Of a stretch of DNA of 7,673 bases, positions 1 to 5,793 are shown piece by piece; positions within the stretch are counted from its first letter, which is position 1; each line of letters begins with the position of its first letter. The position numbers and the translations under genes were made by a program. The notes below the pieces were generated by a model, which was given only the letters and a program-made list of their open reading frames with translations, had not been told where the DNA came from and did not search any database. This stretch comes from Treponema sp. (GTDB lineage Bacteria; Spirochaetota; Spirochaetia; Treponematales; Rectinemataceae): positions 1 through 7,673 of the forward strand of contig JAAYWE010000222.1 of the NCBI GenBank assembly GCA_012516755.1, in the 5' to 3' direction.

Positions 1-613
1 GCACTGTATTGATCTCGTGAATTGTAGCCCCACAAGCCAATAGAAGCCTTGTCGCTTCCGCTTTGTCTTCGAGCGATATACCCGATGCAGGGACTGTCAG
101 TAGAGCGCTCCCTCCACCAGAGACCAGTACAAATACAAGAGTCCTTTCACCGACTTCTTCCCATTTTCGTACCCGCATAGCGAGATTGAGCATTTCCCTG
201 CCAGCTTGAACCGACCTTTCATCCGGAACGGGGTGGCTTGACTCGATCGAAGTGATAGATCGAGACGCAAAGAGACTTTCGATATCCTCAGAGAGCCTCG
301 AACTTTGTCCACTTTCCGGGGCCTTAGAGACCACGAGCCCTTCTGTAACTCGTTGGCCTAGAATCGAGGCCAGGCTTGCGGTCATAGGAATCGAAGCCTT
401 TCCAAAAGCAACTATCACAACATGATCATATTTGGATAAATCGTAGGCTTGAGGCTCTTCTCCATCCCAAAGGCGCAGAACCGATCCCTCCAGCGAAAGA
501 CAATAGGAAAAAAGCCGTCCCGGCATAACCCGATCCACCGCTGCTCGGAAGATCTCCTCCGCATCGGCGCGCAAGGAGTGTCCAGGACTTTCGCTTACGT
601 GCGTTGTCTCCAT
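1..613 (-). CDS. gckA: Glycerate 2-kinase, MOFRL/DUF4147 family (5' part; 3' end beyond the left edge)
   Basis: This enzyme is expected to phosphorylate D-glycerate with ATP to 2-phosphoglycerate in the cytosol, feeding lower glycolysis. I translated the minus strand from the ATG at 613-611; the frame stays open for 204 codons to the window edge. Family hallmarks appear in order: an N-terminal helix with RADAEEIFRAA (15-25), VAFGKAS (68-74) with the conserved catalytic lysine at 72, SHPVPDE (126-132), LVSGGGSALL (163-172) forming the phosphate-binding glycine loop, and GATIHEINTV (195-204). Full-length members have roughly 420-450 residues, so about half is visible and the C-terminal MOFRL domain is outside. 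The start is supported by GAAGGA 11 bases upstream, inside the TPR gene. The start overlaps the TPR gene's end by 19 bases, suggesting translational coupling. The permease upstream fits glycerate use. Hydroxypyruvate reductase (TtuD) is an old name for the same family. Family assignment is firm, exact substrate less so. Confidence 0.93.
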   Translation of the reverse strand, partial: METTHVSESPGHSLRADAEEIFRAAVDRVMPGRLFSYCLSLEGSVLRLWDGEEPQAYDLSKYDHVVIVAFGKASIPMTASLASILGQRVTEGLVVSKAPESGQSSRLSEDIESLFASRSITSIESSHPVPDERSVQAGREMLNLAMRVRKWEEVGERTLVFVLVSGGGSALLTVPASGISLEDKAEATRLLLACGATIHEINTV

Positions 614-1305
614 CTTTTTTTCTGTCCTTCTTTTTTCTGATTCTGATTGAGTGCCTGGATACAGAGGTCTAGATTTCTAGCTACCTGAGGGCTGCGAGAG
701 AGCTCGAAAGCCTGCCGAAATAAGGGTTCTGCCTCCGCAGGATTCTTTAGCATGTTCAAATGAATCGAAGCGGCATTGTTGAGGGCGGGCCAATTTGTCT
801 CATCCAGAGCAAAGGATTTCATGAAATACTCAATGGCTTTTATATGTTCGCTCGATTCTCTCAATTCCTCTGCTTTCTTGAAAAGCTCCATGGCTTTTAT
901 TGCATCGCAGAATCTCTTATCATCTTCGGTCATCGCGAGGCGCCGCTCTATAAAATCTCTCATATGGAAAGCCTTGCCACCTTTAGCACATTCCGGATCT
1001 TTGAGCGCAAGCCGATATCGCTTTTCTGCCTCTTTTCTCTTGCCGGTTGCGTATGCAAGATCGCCAAGCGCTGAATTGCGATAGAAAGATGGGCCATAGA
1101 GCTTTTCTTCTCTCAAAAGATAGCGTTCTGCTTCTTCCGCTCGCCCCAGCGCAAGGAAAATTATTCCGAGGTTTCTCAAAACGCGGATTGAATCCGGTTC
1201 CGATTGCTCGAGTTTCCGGAACCAGCTCTCTGCCTTTTGGTAATCCCCCATTACATAGGCATTAAGGCCAAAACGTTCGCAGATATTTGCATAGAATTTG
1301 TTCAT
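595..1305 (-). CDS. Tetratricopeptide-repeat protein between permease and glycerate kinase
   Basis: A 236-residue soluble protein built mostly of TPR helix pairs, which normally form protein-binding scaffolds. Repeat-like units are visible at about 13-45 (GDYQKAESWFRKLEQSEPDS), 46-76 (ALGRAEEAERYL), 78-106 (ATGKRKEAEKRYRLAL) and, after a charged linker, about 140-215 (HIKAIEYFMKSFALDE and NPAEAEPLFRQAFELS). There is no signal peptide or membrane segment, so it is probably cytoplasmic. The tail is short and strongly basic (KKEGQKKRWRQRT). AGGA lies 5 bases before the ATG, in the 20-base gap after the permease stop, so it is probably co-transcribed with the permease. Its last 19 bases overlap the kinase start. 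The function is unknown; a scaffold or regulator for its neighbours is only inferred from position. I cannot tie it to a named family beyond TPR. Confidence 0.88.
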   Translation of the reverse strand: MNKFYANICERFGLNAYVMGDYQKAESWFRKLEQSEPDSIRVLRNLGIIFLALGRAEEAERYLLREEKLYGPSFYRNSALGDLAYATGKRKEAEKRYRLALKDPECAKGGKAFHMRDFIERRLAMTEDDKRFCDAIKAMELFKKAEELRESSEHIKAIEYFMKSFALDETNWPALNNAASIHLNMLKNPAEAEPLFRQAFELSRSPQVARNLDLCIQALNQNQKKEGQKKRWRQRT

Positions 1306-1325
1306 CGGCTTCCTAGATTATCCCA

Positions 1326-2657
1326 CTAGACAAACAAGGACAATACGAGCACCATCAAGAATGCGACTACTCCTTCCACGGCAGTTGCAGAGCTGTAAGC
1401 CTTATAGGCTGTATTTACAGGCATGCCCGAGAATTGGGAGACCACCCAAAAATAGGAATCATTAGCGTGCGAAACAACCATCGAGCCCGCGCCGATCGCT
1501 ATGGTCGTAAGGGCTGGATCTAGGCCGAGCGTCTGCAAAAGAGGCGCCATAATGCCTGCAGTGGTAACAATAGCTACGGTAGAAGAACCTTGGGCGGTTT
1601 TGAGGGCAGCGGAAATTATAAAGGGCAACAAAATTCCCAGATGCATGCTCGCCATGTTTGTCTTTATAAAATCTGTTATCGGACTTGCCTTGATAATAGC
1701 GCCCAGTGAGCCGCCTGCTGCGGTGATTACCAGGATGATAGCGGATTCCTTTATTCCCTCCCCCATCCAGTCCGAGATAGCCTTCTTTAGCTCTCCTTTA
1801 TGAACCAGAAGCAAGGAACACAGCACACCGAGAATAAGCGCGGTTACAGGATCGCCAATAAAAGACAAAAACACGCGGAAATCGCCATTACCAAAAGGCT
1901 TAGAAGGGAATTCCGCAACACTCTTTAATAGAATCAACACAATCGGAAGCACTATTGGCAAAAAAGAAAGAAGTGTATTTGGTAATTTGCCGAATTTTTT
2001 TACTATTTCCGAATAAGTACCTTGGATTTCGGGCTCGATTTCATATCTCTTGGCGAACTTGGTAGCCCAGAGAAGTCCGGAAAGAGAGGCTGGAATAGCT
2101 GCAATAAGGCCCAAGAGAATGACTTTCCCCAGATCCGCTCCCAATGTTCCTGCAGCAGCGATAGGCCCCGGAGTGGGCGGTACCATTGTGTGGGTCGCGT
2201 ATAGCCCTGTAGAAAGCGCAACAGCCATCACTGTCATCGAAATCCCGGATTCCTTTGCAAGTGCTTTGTTGAGTGGATTCAAAATAACATAGCCGGAATC
2301 GCAGAAAACTGGGATCGATACAATATAACCAGCTATATTCATGGCCAGAGGAGCATGCGATTTGCCTACCATGTTCAAAATGGCCCTGGTCATCGAAAGC
2401 GCCGCACCGGTTTTTTCCAGTATTGTGCCCAGAATAGTGCCTGCAACTATTACAATGCCTATACTCGTTAGAGTGCCGCCAAATCCATTCTTGATCCCCA
2501 CAACAACATCCAGGGCTGGTAGCCCAATCAGAAGTCCAAAGACAAAAGACACACCAATAAGTACCAGAAAAGCGTTTATTCTGTACTTCCCAGTTAAGAC
2601 CACAATAGCTATTACCGCTAACAACAAGAGAATTAAGGCGACAATTCCAGAAACCAT
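1326..2657 (-). CDS. GntP-family sugar-acid permease, probably for glycerate or a related acid
   Basis: An inner-membrane proton-coupled carrier of the GntP family, which includes gluconate, idonate and D-serine transporters. The 443-residue product is the usual family length and hydrophobic throughout (about 12-14 membrane segments). Family signatures are present: NGFGGTLTSIGIV and GTILEKTGAA (57-86), IPVFCDSGYVILNPL (115-129), HTMVPPTPGP (156-165), AQGSSTVAI (355-363) and SHANDSYFW (396-404). E. coli members usually have PPHPGP where this has PPTPGP, so it belongs to another branch and substrate should not be copied from gluconate permease. I chose the ATG at 2657 over a TTG four codons earlier because the strong GGAGGTG site overlaps that TTG and stands 3 bases before the ATG. 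Together with the glycerate kinase two genes downstream, glycerate uptake is the best inference. Confidence 0.93.
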   Translation of the reverse strand: MVSGIVALILLLLAVIAIVVLTGKYRINAFLVLIGVSFVFGLLIGLPALDVVVGIKNGFGGTLTSIGIVIVAGTILGTILEKTGAALSMTRAILNMVGKSHAPLAMNIAGYIVSIPVFCDSGYVILNPLNKALAKESGISMTVMAVALSTGLYATHTMVPPTPGPIAAAGTLGADLGKVILLGLIAAIPASLSGLLWATKFAKRYEIEPEIQGTYSEIVKKFGKLPNTLLSFLPIVLPIVLILLKSVAEFPSKPFGNGDFRVFLSFIGDPVTALILGVLCSLLLVHKGELKKAISDWMGEGIKESAIILVITAAGGSLGAIIKASPITDFIKTNMASMHLGILLPFIISAALKTAQGSSTVAIVTTAGIMAPLLQTLGLDPALTTIAIGAGSMVVSHANDSYFWVVSQFSGMPVNTAYKAYSSATAVEGVVAFLMVLVLSLFV

Positions 2658-2851
2658 ATACACCTCCAAATATATAGTTTACTTTATGATGCTTCTAGCT
2701 CCGATAATGACGTCTCATTGCATCCCATAGGGCGCGATCCGGATTCCGAGATTAAACGATTCTAAGGCTCGAAAGCTCCAGGGATACAGCGCTAATGCCT
2801 TTCCACATAATTGTCATGTATCCTGATTTTCCCCACAGATAAAGAAAGTCA
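2658..2851. other. Intergenic gap upstream of the permease operon
   Basis: This 194-base gap separates the phosphatase-like lipoprotein gene from the permease operon. It holds the permease ribosome site at its left end. I looked for a promoter on the minus strand. AT-rich patches just before the ribosome site (CATAAAG, TATATATTT) have no partner -35 at a good spacing, and I see no stem followed by a T-run. The operon promoter is probably here but I cannot place it. No convincing small gene is present. Confidence 0.5.
2661..2667 (-). promoter_or_regulatory. Ribosome binding site that fixes the permease start
   Basis: On the minus strand GGAGGTG occupies these bases, followed by TAT and then the ATG at 2657-2655. 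The alternative in-frame TTG at 2669-2667 overlaps this purine-rich site and has none of its own, so the protein should begin MVSGIV rather than with four extra residues. Confidence 0.85.
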
Positions 2852-4036
2852 TTATTGCGTACCATCAACAACCGAAAGAACAAGCTCAACAGGCAAATGA
2901 TCTGAATATCCATCTGTTCCCTTCCATTCGCGAGGAACACCCTCGGCAGTAAATAGCATGGGAGCATCTGCAATATAGAACCCCTGATATTCAAGCCCAA
3001 TGCCGTCCTTGAGGCTTTGGCTGACTAAGAAGCCATCGTATTGTTCGCGCTTATCTCTATAGGCGAGGCTGAACTTGTCCGGATACTCCGCCCATGGAGT
3101 GTAGAGCTCTATTTTTTCGTCAAAATCGACACCCTTGCCATGTTTTATGGAATAAGAATCGATTCCTTCGCCATTTATTATGCCAACTTGGCTATGGCTT
3201 TCGGCCAGTTCTGAGCTTTCGTCTCCTATTTCCTCTAGACTACTGCAAGCCCAGATTGGCTCTCCTTCGATAGCCATGGGTGGAACTCCCACACCTGAAT
3301 ACATGATCGCCGTAGGATAGCATCTGTTTGTGCGGAGGTATTCATCCGGTGATTCATTGAAATCGCCACAGACGATTATGGGAACAAAAGGTCGCTCTTC
3401 TCGAAGCAATCGTATTCTATTCGCGACTAATGCCGCTGCAGCCCGGCGGGCTGGTTCGGTTTCTGCCTCTCCTTCCAGCTTGGACTTCCAATGGCAGGCG
3501 AAGATCACCATTCTGCCCATACTGCCGCATTCGAATTCCACCTCCAGGACATCCCGCAACATTCCAAGACCCCACGCGTCCATAACCGAATGCGAATGAA
3601 CGGCCACGATAGGGAAACGGGACAAAATGCCGGTATGGATTATGCTCTCTTCAGGCCCACTCATTGCCCAATAGCGGAGCTTTCCATGACCAAGGTGCTT
3701 TGCGAGATCAAAGAGAACCTTTTCGTTCTCGAGTTCCTGGAAACATAGAATATCAGGATCCGAACCAGGAGAACCTTCGCCATCTTTAGTGTTGGAAAGC
3801 GACCGAACGGCCTCTACGACATTTCCGAGCCTCTTGGCATAGAGCTCTTTAGTCCACTTTCCTTTGGAAGGCCTAAACTCAGGGTATTCCTTTCCGCTCT
3901 CTTCTGCATCGAAAAGGTTGTGCACATTGTATGACACGATATTGATCTCACCATCTGTCCGCAAGGCTGGCAGAGAACACTGGCAACCTGCCGCCAACAT
4001 TGCGAGCACAGAAAGAAAAAGAAATGCCGGACGCAT
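2852..4036 (-). CDS. Endonuclease/exonuclease/phosphatase-superfamily lipoprotein
   Basis: A 394-residue secreted, probably lipid-anchored metal-dependent phosphoesterase. The N-terminus is a type II signal peptide: basic start, hydrophobic core, then lipobox LAAGC with the acylated cysteine at 18. The DNase I-like (EEP) fold motifs follow in order: NIVSYNVHNLFD (32-43, metal/phosphate-site Asn37), FQELEN (99-104, metal-binding Glu101), CHWKSK (181-186, His182), CGDFNES (223-229, Asp225 and Asn227) and YSDHLPVEL (377-385, catalytic pair Asp379-His380). All key residues are present, so it should be active. The family includes nucleases, inositol-phosphate phosphatases and sphingomyelinases, and the sequence alone does not say which. 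Export suggests DNA/nucleotide scavenging or lipid-phosphate hydrolysis. AAGGAGG stands 4 bases before the ATG, and the gene has its own promoter upstream, so it is probably a single-gene transcript. Confidence 0.9.
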   Translation of the reverse strand: MRPAFLFLSVLAMLAAGCQCSLPALRTDGEINIVSYNVHNLFDAEESGKEYPEFRPSKGKWTKELYAKRLGNVVEAVRSLSNTKDGEGSPGSDPDILCFQELENEKVLFDLAKHLGHGKLRYWAMSGPEESIIHTGILSRFPIVAVHSHSVMDAWGLGMLRDVLEVEFECGSMGRMVIFACHWKSKLEGEAETEPARRAAAALVANRIRLLREERPFVPIIVCGDFNESPDEYLRTNRCYPTAIMYSGVGVPPMAIEGEPIWACSSLEEIGDESSELAESHSQVGIINGEGIDSYSIKHGKGVDFDEKIELYTPWAEYPDKFSLAYRDKREQYDGFLVSQSLKDGIGLEYQGFYIADAPMLFTAEGVPREWKGTDGYSDHLPVELVLSVVDGTQ

Positions 4037-4069
4037 CTTTCCTCCTTAATAAGAAAGACGCTATCCGGC

Positions 4070-4099
4070 ATTATAAGCGCTTCAGAATTCACGCGCCAA
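4070..4099 (-). promoter_or_regulatory. Sigma70-like promoter of the EEP lipoprotein gene
   Basis: On the minus strand, TTGGCG (4099-4094) is followed after 18 bases by a perfect TATAAT (4075-4070). Transcription would start near 4063, giving a leader of roughly 26 bases that contains AAGGAGG (4047-4041). The -10 is excellent and the -35 matches four of six bases. The spacer ends carry GCGC on both sides. Confidence 0.7.
4077..4096. promoter_or_regulatory. Small imperfect palindrome in the promoter spacer
   Basis: GCGC occurs at both ends of a 20-base element (4077-4080 and 4093-4096) around a central GAATTC, lying almost exactly between the -10 and -35 of the lipoprotein promoter. Six of ten base pairs match. 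This is a common operator position, but the symmetry is short and may be coincidental. Confidence 0.25.
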
Positions 4100-4145
4100 A
4101 ATCAAGAAACAGCAATAATTCCCGGATAAGACATGCCCCAACTCT

Positions 4146-4736
4146 TCAGTCGAGCTCTTGTCTGGAAACTATCACTTTTCCAATGAGCCCATATTGCATT
4201 GCTTCTTGGGCATTCATCCAAAAATCTCTATCGGTATCTTTTATAATCTTTTCCAGCGCTTGCCCTGTTGCCTCGGCAAGCAGCTCATTGATATGCAGAC
4301 GCGTCCTTTCGAGTTCCTTAGCATGAATCTCTATATCTGTCGCGACACCATTCATTCCGGATAATGGCTGATGAATCAAATATGAAGAATTTGGTAAACC
4401 AAACCGGTGATCCTTAGAGACCGCTATCAGTATGAGCGCTGCCGCAGAAGCGACAAGCCCTATACCAACAATCCTGACCGGCGCCTTTATGAAGCGAATC
4501 ACATCGAAAATGGAAAATCCGGCATATACATCTCCGCCAGGAGAATCGATGAGCAGGGTAATCGGTTCTTTCGAAATGCTTTCAAGCAATAGAAGCTGAC
4601 GCACCACTTTTTCCGAAAGATCCTTGTCGATCTCACCTACCAGAAGCACGGTGCGGGTCTTGAGAAAACGTTCATTCAAAGACTCTTCTGATTTCTTGGA
4701 TTCCGTTTCAGTGGTCTGTGGCTCTGCAAATTTCAT
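4146..4736 (-). CDS. clpP: ClpP-type ATP-dependent protease proteolytic subunit
   Basis: A cytosolic serine peptidase of the ClpP family (S14), which forms two stacked heptameric rings and degrades proteins delivered by ClpX or ClpA/C-type unfoldases. The 196 residues match the family length. The triad is intact: Ser97 in GLVASAAA, His122 in LIHQPLSG, Asp171 in DTDRDFW. These positions coincide with mature E. coli ClpP numbering. The oxyanion-side loop DSPGGDVYAGFSIFD (64-78) and the head-region stretch GVATDIEIHAKEL (130-142) are typical. Two departures are visible: the Ser loop is GLVASAAA rather than the usual G(Q/M)AASM(G/A)A, and the first 20 residues are charged and lack a recognisable propeptide or standard axial-loop sequence. 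No clpX or lon lies next to it, so it may be a second ClpP paralogue. The ribosome site AAGGAG (4753-4748) is 11 bases upstream of the ATG. Confidence 0.93.
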   Translation of the reverse strand: MKFAEPQTTETESKKSEESLNERFLKTRTVLLVGEIDKDLSEKVVRQLLLLESISKEPITLLIDSPGGDVYAGFSIFDVIRFIKAPVRIVGIGLVASAAALILIAVSKDHRFGLPNSSYLIHQPLSGMNGVATDIEIHAKELERTRLHINELLAEATGQALEKIIKDTDRDFWMNAQEAMQYGLIGKVIVSRQELD

Positions 4737-4791
4737 TTCTTATAAGACTCCTTGCAATAATGTAAGAGACTCTTTATCTATACTCGATTTT

Positions 4792-4820
4792 ATAGTAACG
4801 ATTTCGAGATAAAACGGCAA
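4792..4820 (-). promoter_or_regulatory. Candidate sigma70 promoter of clpP
   Basis: On the minus strand TTGCCG (4820-4815), 17 bases, then TACTAT (4797-4792); each hexamer matches four of six consensus bases. A TATAAA overlaps two bases further on but would need a 20-base spacer. A five-base inverted repeat (CTCGA 4783-4787, TCGAG 4804-4808) straddles the -10. The leader would be about 50 bases. Confidence 0.45.
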
Positions 4821-4835
4821 CGATACTGACAATTT

Positions 4836-4863
4836 AAAAAACTCATGCAACTCCTGCCTTGAG
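4836..4863 (-). terminator. Weak Rho-independent terminator at the end of the Gate-domain gene
   Basis: On the minus strand CTCA (4863-4860) pairs with TGAG (4845-4842) and GCA with TGC inside it, around a five-base loop, followed at once by six T residues (4841-4836). The stem overlaps the gene's last codons and has an internal loop, so efficiency is doubtful. It would separate the malQ-Gate transcript from clpP. Confidence 0.4.
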
Positions 4864-5793
4864 AGAACGTCGATACAGTTCTCGCCGCAAGCGCTCCAGC
4901 CATACGACAATTATCGAAAGCAAAATGCGCGGCAAGATAAGCCAAAAAACTGGCAAGGAAATAGCCCCGTAGAGCACCGTGTCTTCTAGGATCGAGTGCG
5001 AAATCGCCGCATGATGATTGAAGAGATCCCCTTCCTTTGCGGTCATGCGCCCCTCATCGCGCGCGGCCTTGATGATTCCCGCTCCATAGGCATAGCCTAC
5101 GATGTTGATCACTATCCATAGAAAACTCATCGAAGGTTTTAGTCCAAATATGCGCATTAGCCATCCAAGCCAACGGGAGAGCCTTTCCATTAGATTGAAT
5201 TGTTCCAAAAGCGTCTCTGCAAGCATCAATATTAAAAGGTATAGAATGATTCGTCCAATGAGTTTCAAAGTGGATATAGCCCAAGCGCCGATCATTGGCC
5301 AAAAGGGACTATGGGCTACGGCAGTCGTACGGAAAAGCTGCACTTCCGAATAGGACGAAGGAAGTATGAGATTAAGGATAAAGCCAGCCAGAAATGCAAC
5401 ACCTACACGCAAGATCACCATCTTGGTTCCTGAGGATCCAATTGATTTCATAACCGTGGTCTCTACGATCAGATTGTGAGAAATGAGGCACATGACAGCC
5501 AGGATGATAGCATGGTGGAGACTGAGGTTCATCGAGCTCATGACGGCTATAGCAGAATAATTGTTGAGAAGGGCTCCGGAGATATAGACAAGTGCAGCCT
5601 CTCCGGGCAAACCCAAAAGTCGCATAATCGGATGCAAGACTACTGAGATTTTTTCCAATAATCCACTCCAGCCAAGAAGTGCAACCAATAGGCTAACCGG
5701 AACCATTATTTTTATCAAAAACAGCGATGTATCGATTGTTCTCTTGATCGTAGTGTGCGCGATCTGCTGCATTCTTTGTGCCGAGTTGCTCAC
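4843..5793 (-). CDS. Nucleoside-recognition (Gate) domain membrane protein
   Basis: A 316-residue polytopic inner-membrane protein of the Gate/nucleoside-recognition family, related to SpmA/SpmB and YjiH-type proteins; transport substrates of these are mostly unknown. It has about eight hydrophobic segments and two similar halves. GLPGEAALVYISGALLNNY (61-79) resembles GLKPSMSFLWIVINIVGYA (217-235), and ISHNLIVETTVM (104-115) resembles ISHSILEDTVLY (264-275), each pair about 156-160 residues apart. This fits the inverted-repeat architecture of Gate folds. Both halves are in one chain rather than two subunits. The start is GTG, overlapping the upstream malQ stop in the four bases GTGA, with GAGGAGGG 5 bases before it; a later ATG (codon 8) has no comparable site. 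The coupling says it is made together with the amylomaltase, but no sugar-transport role can be read from the sequence. Confidence 0.85.
   Translation of the reverse strand: MSNSAQRMQQIAHTTIKRTIDTSLFLIKIMVPVSLLVALLGWSGLLEKISVVLHPIMRLLGLPGEAALVYISGALLNNYSAIAVMSSMNLSLHHAIILAVMCLISHNLIVETTVMKSIGSSGTKMVILRVGVAFLAGFILNLILPSSYSEVQLFRTTAVAHSPFWPMIGAWAISTLKLIGRIILYLLILMLAETLLEQFNLMERLSRWLGWLMRIFGLKPSMSFLWIVINIVGYAYGAGIIKAARDEGRMTAKEGDLFNHHAAISHSILEDTVLYGAISLPVFWLILPRILLSIIVVWLERLRRELYRRSLKAGVA

Larger units (their letters stand above)
4062..4128. repeat. Inverted repeat framing the lipoprotein promoter
   Basis: TATCCGG at 4062-4068 is mirrored by CCGGATA at 4122-4128. Allowing one mismatch and one inserted base, the similarity extends inward (TATCCGGCATTAT against TATCCGGGAATTAT on the opposite strand). 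The arms sit about 53 bases apart, one near the predicted transcription start and one upstream of the -35. This could be a paired operator or chance; the loop is too long for a normal terminator. Confidence 0.35.

Noticed and set aside
97..312. 71-codon minus-strand frame
   Set aside because: It is out of frame inside the glycerate kinase gene, which has clear conserved motifs in the other frame.
760..1084. Two overlapping ~100-codon frames on the plus strand
   Set aside because: Both are antisense to the TPR gene, overlap each other in different frames and show no protein-family features.
2670..2720. Promoter for the permease operon from AT-rich TATATATTT and CATAAAG
   Set aside because: TATATATTT overlaps or directly abuts the ribosome site, and neither candidate has a -35 at 16-18 bases.
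2341..2730. 129-codon open frame on the plus strand
   Set aside because: It lies antisense to the permease gene, whose protein matches a known family over its whole length; the plus-strand product resembles no family I know and has no good ribosome site.
2720..2850. Terminator for the EEP lipoprotein gene
   Set aside because: Only short stems such as CCC-TAT-GGG and ACAT-N7-ATGT occur, with no T-run after them on the minus strand.
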